Assembly: GCA_964406155.1 (NCBI GenBank)
Contig: CAYOQR010000006.1
Location: forward strand, 85,467-149,466
Length of the DNA: 64,000 nucleotides
Source of the DNA: Dongia_B sp964406155
Lineage (GTDB): Bacteria; Pseudomonadota; Alphaproteobacteria; Dongiales; Dongiaceae
Direction: 5' to 3'
Positions 50,842-59,635 of the stretch are shown here, in pieces. A program made the translations under genes and the position numbers. Position 1 is the first letter of the stretch; every line of letters begins with the position of its first letter. The notes below the pieces were generated by a model. It saw nothing but the letters and a program-made list of their open reading frames with translations, was not told where the DNA came from and did no database searches.

Positions 50842-51921
50842 TCACTCGCTCGCCATCTTGCCCGAAGGCAGAACGATCGTGTCCTCGACCGCCGCCTGTA
50901 AGGCAATGGCTTCGCCTTGTTCCGGCAAGGCATGCTCGCGGCCGAGCGTCATCATCAAGTCCTTACGGCCGGGACCCTTGAGGTAGACATGGCTGAGATT
51001 GCCCTCGAAAGCGACGGATTTGACCGTGCTTTCGAAGCCGTTCTGCACCGTGCCGTTGCGTCGGCTCAATTTCTCCGGCCGGATGAAGGCGATCGCTTCA
51101 TGGCCAACCTGGATGCCACGGGGATTGCGGCCGATCAGCAATCCAAGCGGCGTATCGAGCTGGGCATAATCACCGTTCACCTGTGTCACCTTGCCGGATA
51201 GCGGATTGTTCTCGCCGACAAAGGAGGCGACGAAGGCAGTCGACGGCTCGTCGTAGATGTTCTTCGCATCGCCCACCTGCTGGATGACGCCGTCGCTCAT
51301 CACGGCAATGCGGTCCGACATGGTCAGCGCCTCGCCTTGATCATGGGTGATATAGATGAAGGTGATGCCGACACGCTGCTGGATCGCCCGCAACTCGTTG
51401 CGCATATGCTGGCGCAATTTGAGATCGAGCGCCGAGAGCGGTTCGTCGAGCAACAGCACCTGAGGCTCGACCGCCAAGGCGCGGGCGATGGCCACACGTT
51501 GCTTCTGGCCCCCCGATAACTCGCTCACCATCTTGTCGCCCTGGTCGGAGAGCGCAATGAGATTGAGAAGCTGCTCGGCGCGTCGCCGCCGGTCGACCCT
51601 GCCCATGCCACGCACGCGCAGGCCATAGGCGATATTCTCGGCGACCGTCATCAGTGGGAACAATGCGAGGTTCTGGAAGATCAAGGCGGTCGGGCGCTTG
51701 TTGGGGCCGATACCCGACATATCCCTGCCGCCGATCCTCACCTTGCCTTTGGTCGGCTCGAGAAACCCCGAAACCGTGCGCAGGATCGTCGTCTTGCCGC
51801 AGCCCGAGGGGCCGAGGAAGCTGAAGAACTCGCCATTATTAATTTTCAGCGTCGCGTCATTGACGGCGATAAAGCTGCCGAAGGCAATGGTGACATGGTC
51901 GAGTTCGACATCCGCACTCAT
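50842..51921 (-). CDS. Polyamine-type ABC transporter ATP-binding protein, PotA-like
   Basis: 359-residue ATPase. Walker A FLGPSGCGKTT near 37-47, signature LSGGQKQRVAIARAL near 135-149, Walker B LLLDEPLSALD, switch His in ITHDQGEA, and a TOBE domain in the last 110 residues. ATG 51921 is preferred to 51930. The gene heads the PotABC unit; its binding protein lies upstream beyond a 493-base gap that carries a terminator and a repeat. Confidence 0.93.
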   Translation of the reverse strand: MSADVELDHVTIAFGSFIAVNDATLKINNGEFFSFLGPSGCGKTTILRTVSGFLEPTKGKVRIGGRDMSGIGPNKRPTALIFQNLALFPLMTVAENIAYGLRVRGMGRVDRRRRAEQLLNLIALSDQGDKMVSELSGGQKQRVAIARALAVEPQVLLLDEPLSALDLKLRQHMRNELRAIQQRVGITFIYITHDQGEALTMSDRIAVMSDGVIQQVGDAKNIYDEPSTAFVASFVGENNPLSGKVTQVNGDYAQLDTPLGLLIGRNPRGIQVGHEAIAFIRPEKLSRRNGTVQNGFESTVKSVAFEGNLSHVYLKGPGRKDLMMTLGREHALPEQGEAIALQAAVEDTIVLPSGKMASE

Positions 51922-52157
51922 CCAATCCAATCCCCAGACATGAGTCCGGCCCTGTCACCGGATTGCCGCCCGTCGGTTATCGGCTTGTGCCGCCGATCAC
52001 CCGGCAGTCGCTTATGTTCGTTTCCGGAACTGTAACCAATGCGCTCCAAACGGACAATGCCGTGGTCAGCAGTTCGGATTCACTCGCCAAACGCCCTTTC
52101 TTTTCGTCACTTAATGTCTGCGAGACGAAGAGTTGCACGATATCTTCCACATCTCAG

Positions 52158-52247
52158 TTGTCATCCCCGGGCTTGACCCGGGGATCCATCGGAAAAGCCG
52201 CGCACGGCATCTACCATGGATTGCCGGGTCAAGCCCGGCAATGACAA
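52158..52247. repeat. Inverted-repeat element, TCATYCCCGGGCTTGACCC type
   Basis: 90-bp element with 32-base terminal arms (52158-52189 and 52216-52247) that match in 28 positions. Each arm also contains its own small palindrome (CCCGGGCTTGACCCGGG and a CCGGGTCAAGCCCGG equivalent). The arms are related to the outer arms at 47103-47447. Confidence 0.85.
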
Positions 52248-52373
52248 GCGAGATAAACCCTGGCAGCTCGCGATCATCTCTTTGCTTCCGCGCGATATCT
52301 CCAACACAAACCCTAAACCCGGTCGCCCCGCCACCGACACGGATTCGATGGGCACAGCGCCACGGGAAACAGA

Positions 52374-52400
52374 AACGCCCCGGCCATCGACCGGGGCGTT
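52374..52400 (-). terminator. Intrinsic terminator of the binding-protein gene
   Basis: Perfect 10-bp stem AACGCCCCGG / CCGGGGCGTT with a 7-base loop, 14 bases after the stop codon. On the minus strand it is followed by TTTCTGTTTC. Confidence 0.85.
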
Positions 52401-52414
52401 CTCCACATGCGTTT

Positions 52415-53587
52415 CTACGCCGACTGGAACTTTTCCGCGAATTCGTTGCGGGCCGTGCCGTACCAGGACGGCTCGGGCGGCCGCCACCACAGATTGTCGA
52501 CGGCATTTTCCGGATAGGCTTCGGCGAAATTCTTCTTCGCGACATCGGAGAGATGCTTATCCGCATCCTTGATGACGGGGTTGTAACCCGACCCTTCGGC
52601 CAGTTGGGCACTGACTTCCGGCGTGTAGAGATATTTGATCAGCTCGTAAGCCTGGTCGGTGTTCTTTGCGGCCTTGAGGATCGCCAAGCCGTCGAGCCAG
52701 GCGATAGCACCCTCTTGCGGCGCCATATAAGTGACAGGCTTGCCGGCCTTCTTCAGACTGAGCGCCGGGCCGTCCCAGGTCTGGCCGAGCACCACATCGT
52801 TTTCCATGAAGCCCGATTTGGTGTTGTCGGCACTGTCCCAGAATTGCTTGACCCAGGGCTTGTGCTCGACCGCGAATTTGGTCAGCTCGGTCCATATCTT
52901 GCGCATGGTGTCTTCATCCTTGAAGCTGTCCAGCATGCGATTGCTGGGCAGCTTGCCGGTATGGTCCATCCATAGGCCGATGCCGGTGATCAGCGAATGC
53001 GTCCGCCCCTGGATCTTGCCCTTGACGTCATCCCCCCAGAGATCGCCGAAGCTGAGATCCTTATAGTCCCGCTTCCATTTGTCGGTGCGCCAGGCCATCG
53101 CCTCGGTGCCCCAGACATGCGGCAGGTGATAGAGGCCGCCATCCCAGGTCCAGACACTCTTCGAGGCTTCCAGCATCGAGGGCAGCAAGTTGCCGGTCGG
53201 TACCTTGTTGGTGTCGATGGGCCCCAGCAGGGCCAGTTCCTGGAATTGCGGCGCGCGGTCGCGGGTCGGCTGGCAGAGGTCGAAGCCTTCGCCGCCGGTC
53301 GCCTGGATCTTGTTGATCTGCTCTTCGTTCTGCGAGAAGGGCGTCGCATTGACCTTGATGCCGGTTGCCTTGGTGAAGCCCGGCAGCACCGGATCGGGGA
53401 ATTCGTCCGACCACATCAAGAGATTGACCTCGCCCGAGGACGAGAACGCGTCCTTCACGATGAACGGCCCGGTCGCGATCAACGCGCCGGCCGCTGCCGC
53501 CTGTTTCAACACCACGCGACGGCTGAACGCGCGGGCGCTCAGCAGGGTCGCACGGGTTGAACGCTGTGCCTTGGTTTCCCTGTTCAT
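52415..53587 (-). CDS. Polyamine-type ABC transporter substrate-binding protein, PotD-like, Tat signal
   Basis: 390-residue periplasmic protein. Tat signal FSRRVVLKQAAAAGALIATG ends near residue 40. The mature start VNLLMWSDEFPDPVLPGFTKATGIKVN and AYELIKYLYTPEVSAQLAEGSGYNPV are family-1/PotD features. ATG 53587 follows AGGAGGAG. It lies upstream of PotABC on the same strand and is divergent from the TauR-like regulator. The linkage to an omega-aminotransferase and Xsc suggests that the ligand may be taurine or a related omega-amino acid rather than a polyamine; this is inference. Confidence 0.9.
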   Translation of the reverse strand: MNRETKAQRSTRATLLSARAFSRRVVLKQAAAAGALIATGPFIVKDAFSSSGEVNLLMWSDEFPDPVLPGFTKATGIKVNATPFSQNEEQINKIQATGGEGFDLCQPTRDRAPQFQELALLGPIDTNKVPTGNLLPSMLEASKSVWTWDGGLYHLPHVWGTEAMAWRTDKWKRDYKDLSFGDLWGDDVKGKIQGRTHSLITGIGLWMDHTGKLPSNRMLDSFKDEDTMRKIWTELTKFAVEHKPWVKQFWDSADNTKSGFMENDVVLGQTWDGPALSLKKAGKPVTYMAPQEGAIAWLDGLAILKAAKNTDQAYELIKYLYTPEVSAQLAEGSGYNPVIKDADKHLSDVAKKNFAEAYPENAVDNLWWRPPEPSWYGTARNEFAEKFQSA

Positions 53588-53951
53588 TCCGTCTCCTCCT
53601 GTTGTTGTTCTTATTTTGGGGTTCTCTTGTTTTTCAATGAATTGCGGCACCGACGCCCGATCCCCCGATCGTCGTCCGCCGCCTGACGCGCTTATTGTTT
53701 ATCCGCAGTCCCTTGCCCCTGGGCGCGCCGCCAACAGAATATTCCGCCGGAATATCCCACCCCTGAACGGCCTCACCCCGCCCGGAGGATAAAACAGTCC
53801 CCTCGGAGCGTCATCCAAGCTTTTCTTTCGGGACAGCTTAATCCCGATCCGGCAGCGTCTTCAATGTCGCCGCCTGGATTGCTATAGTCCTAACCGCCTT
53901 GAGATCGTGCCGCTTTTCCGTATCCGCATTGTGCCAGTTCGGAGATTTTCG
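53588..53951. promoter_or_regulatory. Divergent promoter region, binding protein / TauR-like regulator
   Basis: 364 bases without a gene that must contain both divergent promoters. It is of normal composition in the middle, with a pyrimidine-rich, T-rich stretch next to the binding-protein start. I found no long palindrome and no good match to the CTGGAC box seen before xsc. Confidence 0.4.
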
Positions 53952-55502
53952 TTGGGCCACGCCAGTCAGGCTTACCTGTTCCACCTGGAGCCGGACAAAA
54001 CCGTCACCCTGCAGGCGCAACTGCGCCGGCGCCTGGTCGCCGCCATCCTGGACGGCCAGATTCCCGCCGGCAGCGCCCTGCCCTCCTGCCGCGCCCTCGC
54101 CCGCAGCCTGAAGATCGCCCGCAATACAGTGGTGCTGACCTATCAGGACCTGGTCGAGGAAGGCTATCTGGTGTCCCGCGAGCGCAGCGGCTTCTATGTC
54201 AATCCCGACATCCTGCGCAACCGTGCCGGCCAACTCCGTACCGTGACGCCGGCGACGATGCCGCCAAAGGGCGAAGTATCGGGCTGCGATGCGATAAATC
54301 GCAGCAGTCCCGACTGGGCCAGGCGCCTGAAGCGCGCGCCGTCACAGCAGCGCAGCATCGTCAAGCCGCAGAACTGGGCCGACCAGCCCTATCCCTTCAT
54401 CTACGGTCAGGTCGACCAGAATATCTTTCCGCTCTCGGCTTGGCGGGAATGCTCGCGCCAGGCGCTCAGCATCGATTCCGTGCGCGACTGGTCCAAGGAC
54501 CGTTTCACGGAAGACGATCCGATGCTGGTGGAGCAGATCCGTGCCCGACTGCTGCCGCGCCGCGGCGTGCTGGTGCAGCCGGATGAAATCCTGGTGACGG
54601 TGGGGGCGCAGAACGCGCTTTATCTGCTGGTCAGCCTGCTGTTCGACGAACGGACCCGGTTCGGGATCGAGGATCCCGGCTATACCGATGCCCGCAACAT
54701 CGCCGCCTTGCGCACCAACCGCGTCAGCGGGCTCGACGTCGACGATCAGGGCCTCGTCGTCAATGAACGGCTGTCGGGCTGCGACTATGTCTATACGACG
54801 CCGAGCCATCAATTCCCCACTACCGTCACCATGACGATGAGCCGGCGCCGGGCCCTGCTGGACGCCGCCCGGCGTGACGATTTCATCATCATCGAGGACG
54901 ATTACGAGAGCGAGATCGCTCATACCGGCACGCCGCAACCAGCGCTGAAATCGCTCGACACCCATGACCGGGTGATCTTCATCGCCAGCCTGTCCAAGAC
55001 CCTGGCACCGGGTCTGCGCCTCGGCTACATGGTCGGGCCACGCGCCTTCATCCGCGAGGCACGCGCCCTGCGCCGGCTGATGCTGCGCCATCCCGCCGCC
55101 AATAACCAGCGGACCGTGGCTTTGTTCCTGGCGGACGGGCATTATGACGGGTTGTTGCGCCGGCTCTGCCATATCTATCGCGACCGCCTGCTGGAGGCCT
55201 CGGCGGCCCTGGCGCGCTATCTGCCCGATTTCACCGTCAATGCGGCCGTGGGCGGTTCGGCCCTCTGGCTCAAGGGACCGTCGCAGCTCGACATGACGGC
55301 GGTGGAAGCCGAGGCCCTGAAACGCGGCGTGGTCATCGAAAGCGGCAGGGTGCATTTCCACCAGCAGCCGGATGCAGCCGAGGTGCCGCGCGACCGATCC
55401 AGCTATTCCCGGCTCGGCGTCTCCTCGATCCCGATCGAGCGGATCGAGCCCGGCATCAAGATCCTCGCCCAGGTGGTGCGGGAGCAGCTCAAACGGTCCT
55501 AG
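53952..55502 (+). CDS. tauR: MocR-family regulator (GntR HTH plus aminotransferase domain), TauR-like
   Basis: 516-residue regulator. N-terminal GntR winged helix (about 20-85: LQAQLRRRLVAAILDGQIPAGSALPSCRALARSLKIARNTVVLTYQDLVEEGYL), then a full fold-type I aminotransferase-like domain with PLP Lys in FIASLSKTLAPGLRLGYMVG (Lys349). TTG 53952 is chosen because GGAG precedes it; GTG 53907 would add 15 residues. It lies directly upstream of xsc, the arrangement of TauR, the activator of taurine genes in Rhodobacter. PLP and an amino substrate are presumably its effectors. Confidence 0.82.
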   Translation: MGHASQAYLFHLEPDKTVTLQAQLRRRLVAAILDGQIPAGSALPSCRALARSLKIARNTVVLTYQDLVEEGYLVSRERSGFYVNPDILRNRAGQLRTVTPATMPPKGEVSGCDAINRSSPDWARRLKRAPSQQRSIVKPQNWADQPYPFIYGQVDQNIFPLSAWRECSRQALSIDSVRDWSKDRFTEDDPMLVEQIRARLLPRRGVLVQPDEILVTVGAQNALYLLVSLLFDERTRFGIEDPGYTDARNIAALRTNRVSGLDVDDQGLVVNERLSGCDYVYTTPSHQFPTTVTMTMSRRRALLDAARRDDFIIIEDDYESEIAHTGTPQPALKSLDTHDRVIFIASLSKTLAPGLRLGYMVGPRAFIREARALRRLMLRHPAANNQRTVALFLADGHYDGLLRRLCHIYRDRLLEASAALARYLPDFTVNAAVGGSALWLKGPSQLDMTAVEAEALKRGVVIESGRVHFHQQPDAAEVPRDRSSYSRLGVSSIPIERIEPGIKILAQVVREQLKRS

Positions 55503-55517
55503 GACCCTGCGCCCCAT

Positions 55518-55591
55518 CTGGCCCAATGGAGTGCCCCCCGCTGGACCTACCGCGGGCGCACGGCCCTTTCCTATTCTGGTTGCAACCAGAA
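55518..55591. promoter_or_regulatory. xsc promoter region: CTGG boxes and an 18-bp palindrome
   Basis: CTGGACCTAC at 55541-55550 fits the remembered TauR box CTGGACYTAA in nine of ten positions; CTGGCCCAAT at 55518-55527, 23 bases earlier, is a weaker copy in the same orientation. Downstream, TTCTGGTTGCAACCAGAA (55574-55591) is a perfect 18-bp palindrome 40 bases before the xsc start. The two box types may serve activation and repression. Confidence 0.55.
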
Positions 55592-55630
55592 AATCGCCTG
55601 TTAAAGGCCCGCATCTGAGAGGAAACAGCC

Positions 55631-57349
55631 ATGACCCGGATGACCCCGAGTGAAGCCTTCGTCGAAACGCTGGTCGCACAGGGCGTCAAACATGTCTTCG
55701 GTATCGTCGGTTCCGCCTATATGGATGCGCTGGACATCTTCGAACCGGCCGGTATCCGCTTCATCTCGGTCGCCCATGAACAGGGCGCCGCGCATATGGC
55801 CGACGGCTACAGCCGGGTGAGCAACCGACATGGTGTGTGCATCGCGCAGAACGGCCCCGGCATCACCAATTTCGTCACCGCCGTCGCCGCCGCCTATTGG
55901 GCGCATTCGCCCGTGGTGGTGATCACGCCGGAAACAGGATCGAACTCCATCGGCCTTGGCGGCTTCCAGGAAACCGAGCAACTGCCGATCTTTTCCAAGA
56001 TCACCAAGTTCCAGGCCAATGTCAGCCGCCAGGACCGCATCGCCGAGCTGACCGGGCGTTGCTTCGATCTCGCCATGACCGAGCGGGGCCCGACACAGCT
56101 CAATATTCCTCGCGACATCTTCTATGGCGAGATCGACGTCAATATCCCGCAGCCGATCAAGATCGAACGGGGCGCCGGCGGGGTTGAGAGCCTGAACCAG
56201 GCGGCGAAGATCCTAGCCGAGGCGAAATTCCCGGTGATCATTGCCGGCGGCGGCGTGGTGATGGCGGAAGCCCAGGCGGCGGCGATCAAACTCGCCGAAT
56301 ATCTCTCGGCACCGGTTGTCACCTCCTACCTGCATAACGACGCCTTCCCCGCCAACCATCCGCTGATGTGCGGCTCGCTCGGCTATCAGGGCAGCAAGGC
56401 AGCGATGAAGGTGATCCAGCAGGCGGATGTGGTGGTGGCGCTCGGCTCGCGCCTCGGGCCCTTCGGCACGCTGCCGCAGCACGGCATCGAATACTGGCCG
56501 AAAAATGCGAAGCTGATCCAGATCGACAGCAACCACCGGGTGATCGGCCTGGTGAAGCCGATCACCGTCGGCGTCTGCGGCGATGCCGGTGCCGCGGCGA
56601 CGGAGATCCTCAGCCGCCTGGAGACGATGAACGAGAAGATCGCCAGTCGCGCCAACAAGGAGGCACGTCTCGCCGAGGTGAAGAAGCAGCAGAGCGAGTG
56701 GGAAAAGGAACTGACCGAGTGGTCGATGAAGCCCGGCAGCCCGATCGCCCCGCGCCGCGCCCTGCGCGAGCTGGAAAAAGCCATGCCGAAGAATGCCATG
56801 GTGACGACCGATATCGGCAATATCTGCTCGGTCTCCAATTCTTACTTGCGCTTCGATAAGCCGAAGAGCTTTTTCGCGGCGATGAGCTTCGGCAATTGCG
56901 GCTATGCCTTCCCGACGGCGATCGGCGCCAAGGTGGCGGCCCCCGACCGTCCCGCCATCGCCTATGTCGGCGACGGCGCCTGGGGCATGAGCCTGCAGGA
57001 GACCCTGACCTGTGTGCGCGAAAACATCCCCGTGACCGCCGTCGTCTTCAATAACGGGCAATGGGGTGCTGAGAAGAAGAACCAGATCGACTTCTATGCC
57101 GACCGCTATGTCGGCACCAATCTCACCAATCCGAGCTTCGCCGGCATCGCCCGGGCGATGGGCGCCGAGGGCATCACCGTCGATCACCCCGACCAGATCG
57201 GCGATGCGCTGCAGAAGGCCACCAGCTCCAATAAATGCACCATCCTGGAAGTGATGGTGACGCAGGAACTGGGCGATCCCTTCCGCCGCGACGCGCTGAA
57301 GAAGCCGGTCCGTCTGCTCGACAAATACAAGGACTTCACGGTCGCCTGA
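55631..57349 (+). CDS. xsc: Sulfoacetaldehyde acetyltransferase Xsc
   Basis: 572-residue thiamine-diphosphate enzyme that converts sulfoacetaldehyde and phosphate to acetyl phosphate and sulfite. The TPP-activating Glu is in SVAHEQGAAHMADGYSRV (Glu50). The central domain has PVIIAGGGVVMAEAQ. The TPP/Mg motif runs from GDGAWG (447-452) to NN (474-475), followed by GQWGAEKKNQIDFYADRYVGTNL, which is specific to Xsc. Its neighbours fit: TauR-like regulator upstream, acetate kinase and a sulfite exporter downstream, omega-aminotransferase nearby. Confidence 0.93.
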   Translation: MTRMTPSEAFVETLVAQGVKHVFGIVGSAYMDALDIFEPAGIRFISVAHEQGAAHMADGYSRVSNRHGVCIAQNGPGITNFVTAVAAAYWAHSPVVVITPETGSNSIGLGGFQETEQLPIFSKITKFQANVSRQDRIAELTGRCFDLAMTERGPTQLNIPRDIFYGEIDVNIPQPIKIERGAGGVESLNQAAKILAEAKFPVIIAGGGVVMAEAQAAAIKLAEYLSAPVVTSYLHNDAFPANHPLMCGSLGYQGSKAAMKVIQQADVVVALGSRLGPFGTLPQHGIEYWPKNAKLIQIDSNHRVIGLVKPITVGVCGDAGAAATEILSRLETMNEKIASRANKEARLAEVKKQQSEWEKELTEWSMKPGSPIAPRRALRELEKAMPKNAMVTTDIGNICSVSNSYLRFDKPKSFFAAMSFGNCGYAFPTAIGAKVAAPDRPAIAYVGDGAWGMSLQETLTCVRENIPVTAVVFNNGQWGAEKKNQIDFYADRYVGTNLTNPSFAGIARAMGAEGITVDHPDQIGDALQKATSSNKCTILEVMVTQELGDPFRRDALKKPVRLLDKYKDFTVA

Positions 57350-57376
57350 TCTCTCGCTAGTGTCTCTGCAAGAGCG

Positions 57377-57451
57377 GACGGTAGCCGCACCAATGATCAT
57401 CTCTTCCATCCCGGAAACGGATGAGTAGCGATGCGGCTACCGTCATTTTTT
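57377..57451 (+). terminator. Large stem-loop terminator between xsc and ackA
   Basis: Perfect 13-bp stem GACGGTAGCCGCA (57377-57389) / TGCGGCTACCGTC (57432-57444) followed by ATTTTTT. The 42-base loop contains a second hairpin (CATCC/GGATG). It should stop or attenuate xsc transcription before ackA. Confidence 0.85.
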
Positions 57452-57489
57452 CCCTGCTCAGGGAGGAATGGGCGGAGAGATGACGACGC

Positions 57490-58695
57490 ATGGCAGGTGA
57501 CAGCAAGCAGCTGCTGGTGATCAATGCGGGGTCATCGAGCCTGAAATTTGCCGTCTATGGCGGTGAGCTCGATACGACGGGTACGCCGCTGCTGCGCCTG
57601 CGCGGGCAGATCGCGGGCATCGGCCAAGGCACGACGCGGCTCGAGGTGAAAGCCCCGGATGGCTCACCCCCCGACTGGCCCTTCGATCCCGCCGGCATCG
57701 GCAGCCATCGCGACGCGCTGGTGGTGCTGACCGAGCGGCTGGGCATTGTGCGGAACGCTGGGCACTGGCTCGGCGTCGGCCATCGCGTGGTGCATGGCGG
57801 CGCCCAATTCTCCACCCCCGTGGTGCTGACCGAGCGGCAGATCGCCGATCTCAAGGCCCTTTGTCCTCTGGCACCTCTGCATCAGCCGCACAATGTCGCC
57901 GCCATCACCGCCTTGCGCGATCTGCTGCCCGACCTGCCGCAGGTCGCCTGTTTCGATACCGGCTTCCATGCCGGCAATGCGGAGCGTGTCACGCGGTTCG
58001 CCCTGCCGGAAACCTATTGGCAGCAGGGCATCCGGCGCTATGGCTTTCACGGCATTTCCTATGAGGCGATCCTGCATCGCCTGAAGCTGGACGGTGCGTC
58101 CCTGCCGCAGAAGATGGTGATCGCCCATCTCGGCAATGGCGCCAGCATGGCGGCGATCCGTGACGGCAAGGGTATTGCCAGCACCATGGGCTTCTCCACC
58201 CTGGAGGGTCTGGTGATGGGAACCCGACCGGGCAGCATTGATCCCGGTGTCCTGCTCTATCTGCTGCAGAACGGCATGGACCTCCCCGCGCTAGAGAAGC
58301 TGCTTTATAATGAGAGCGGCTTGCTTGGCCTTTCCGGCATCAGTTCCGACATGAAGACGCTGAGCGACAGTACCAATCCGGCCGCCGCCCGCGCCATCGA
58401 TATCTATTGCCACCGCATCTCGACCGAACTCGGCCGGCTCGCCGCCGAATTGCAGGGCCTGGATGCGATGGTCTTCACTGGCGGCGTCGGCGAGAACGCC
58501 GCCAATATCCGCGCCGCCGTCTGCGCCGAAGCCAACTGGCTGGGCCTCGATCTCGACACGGCCGCGAATGCCAGGGCCGTGCATCCCAAGGATCCGCAGC
58601 TCATCTCCACAACCCAGAGCCGGATCCGCCTCCTGGTCGTCCCCACCGACGAGGAAGGCGTCATCGCCCGCAATTGCCGGCGATTGCTCACCTGA
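57490..58695 (+). CDS. ackA: Acetate kinase
   Basis: 401-residue ASKHA-fold kinase. Motifs: VINAGSSSLKFAVY (10-23), GHRVVHGG, CFDTGFH (catalytic Asp region), RYGFHGISY, HLGNGASM, GTRPGSIDPG and FTGGVGENAANIR. It converts acetyl phosphate and ADP to acetate and ATP or the reverse. Located right after xsc, it would gain ATP from the acetyl phosphate made by Xsc; most xsc operons carry phosphotransacetylase instead. A large terminator separates the two, so expression may be partly independent. Confidence 0.95.
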   Translation: MAGDSKQLLVINAGSSSLKFAVYGGELDTTGTPLLRLRGQIAGIGQGTTRLEVKAPDGSPPDWPFDPAGIGSHRDALVVLTERLGIVRNAGHWLGVGHRVVHGGAQFSTPVVLTERQIADLKALCPLAPLHQPHNVAAITALRDLLPDLPQVACFDTGFHAGNAERVTRFALPETYWQQGIRRYGFHGISYEAILHRLKLDGASLPQKMVIAHLGNGASMAAIRDGKGIASTMGFSTLEGLVMGTRPGSIDPGVLLYLLQNGMDLPALEKLLYNESGLLGLSGISSDMKTLSDSTNPAAARAIDIYCHRISTELGRLAAELQGLDAMVFTGGVGENAANIRAAVCAEANWLGLDLDTAANARAVHPKDPQLISTTQSRIRLLVVPTDEEGVIARNCRRLLT

Positions 58696-58704
58696 AAGGC
58701 ATCG

Positions 58705-59460
58705 TCAGCTAAACGAAACTGCCGCTTTCACGGCGCTGATCACCGCCAGCAGGATCAGCAGGCGCAGCACCCAGCGGCGGAACACTGCCTCACTGAGATG
58801 GCGGAAGCTGCGGGCGCCAATGGTGACGCCGACCAGCAGCGGCGCCAGCCAGAGTGCGCTTTGCAGGAAAGTCTGCTTGGTGATCAGGCCGTGATAGGCG
58901 TCCCAGGCAAGGCCGAGGCTGTCGGTGCCGATGAAGAAGGCGATCACCGAAGCACGGCCCACCGCGGCGGCGGCCGGCGTCGAAAAAAAGAACAGGATGA
59001 CCGGCGGGCCGCCGATCCCGAAGGCACCGTTGAGCAGGCCGGAGCCGATGCCGGTACCGGTGGTTGCCAGCGATCCTGGCGTCTGCTCCAGGCGGAAACC
59101 GCGCAGCATCAGGATCGCCGTTGCCACCACGAAGACCGACATGGCGAGCGTCATGGGTGCGGCCGGCACCGAAGCCAGTGCATAGACGCCGAGCGGCGTG
59201 CCGATCAGGCAGCCGATCATCAGATAGAGCAGCGAATGCCAATGGATCTCACGCCAGATGCTGGGAATGAGATGCAGCGAGGCGGCGATCTCCAGCAGGA
59301 AGATCGACGGCACCACCTCGGTTTGCGGCATGATCAGGGTGATCGCCGTGATGCTGAGCAGCGAGAAGCCGAACCCGGAAAAGCCACGCACGATCGCCGC
59401 GCCGAAGACAGCGAGCGAACTGAAGGCCAGATGCCAGAGCGGGATCCCCTGAATATCCAT
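58705..59460 (-). CDS. tauE: TauE/SafE (TSUP) family membrane exporter, likely sulfite exporter
   Basis: 251-residue inner-membrane protein with about eight hydrophobic segments. The paired family motifs appear: GFSGFGFSLLSITAI in the first half and LLNGAFGIGGPPVILFFF in the second. It is convergent with ackA and close to xsc, where TauE-type proteins remove sulfite or sulfoacetate formed during taurine breakdown. ATG 59460 is used; the in-frame extension to 59700 overlaps the terminator of the next operon and is non-coding. Confidence 0.85.
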   Translation of the reverse strand: MDIQGIPLWHLAFSSLAVFGAAIVRGFSGFGFSLLSITAITLIMPQTEVVPSIFLLEIAASLHLIPSIWREIHWHSLLYLMIGCLIGTPLGVYALASVPAAPMTLAMSVFVVATAILMLRGFRLEQTPGSLATTGTGIGSGLLNGAFGIGGPPVILFFFSTPAAAAVGRASVIAFFIGTDSLGLAWDAYHGLITKQTFLQSALWLAPLLVGVTIGARSFRHLSEAVFRRWVLRLLILLAVISAVKAAVSFS

Positions 59461-59579
59461 CGTCGCCGGTGATAGCAAAGTGGCCGGCTGCTGCCTAGAG
59501 CCAGCCCGGGAACGAGATGCAGGCCAGGGCTTCTCGCCACGCATAGCCTCTCCGCGCCTCTTCGATATCTCCCAATGAA

Positions 59580-59611
59580 AATCCCGCCCCGTCGGATGAC
59601 GGAGCGGGATT
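59580..59611 (-). terminator. Intrinsic terminator of the BMP-type transporter operon
   Basis: 14-bp stem with one mismatch (AATCCCGCCCCGTC / GACGGAGCGGGATT) and a GGAT loop, 25 bases after the binding-protein stop; on the minus strand it is followed by TTTTC. Confidence 0.85.
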
Positions 59612-59635
59612 CCAGAACACGCTCTATTGCAGTGC

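Larger units (their letters stand above)
51922..52414. other. Gap between binding-protein gene and PotABC operon
   Basis: 493 bases without a gene. From right to left it holds the terminator of the binding-protein gene (52374-52400), the inverted repeat at 52158-52247 and, near 51922-52100, probably a promoter for PotABC. The separate terminator lets the binding protein be made in excess of the membrane components. Confidence 0.5.
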
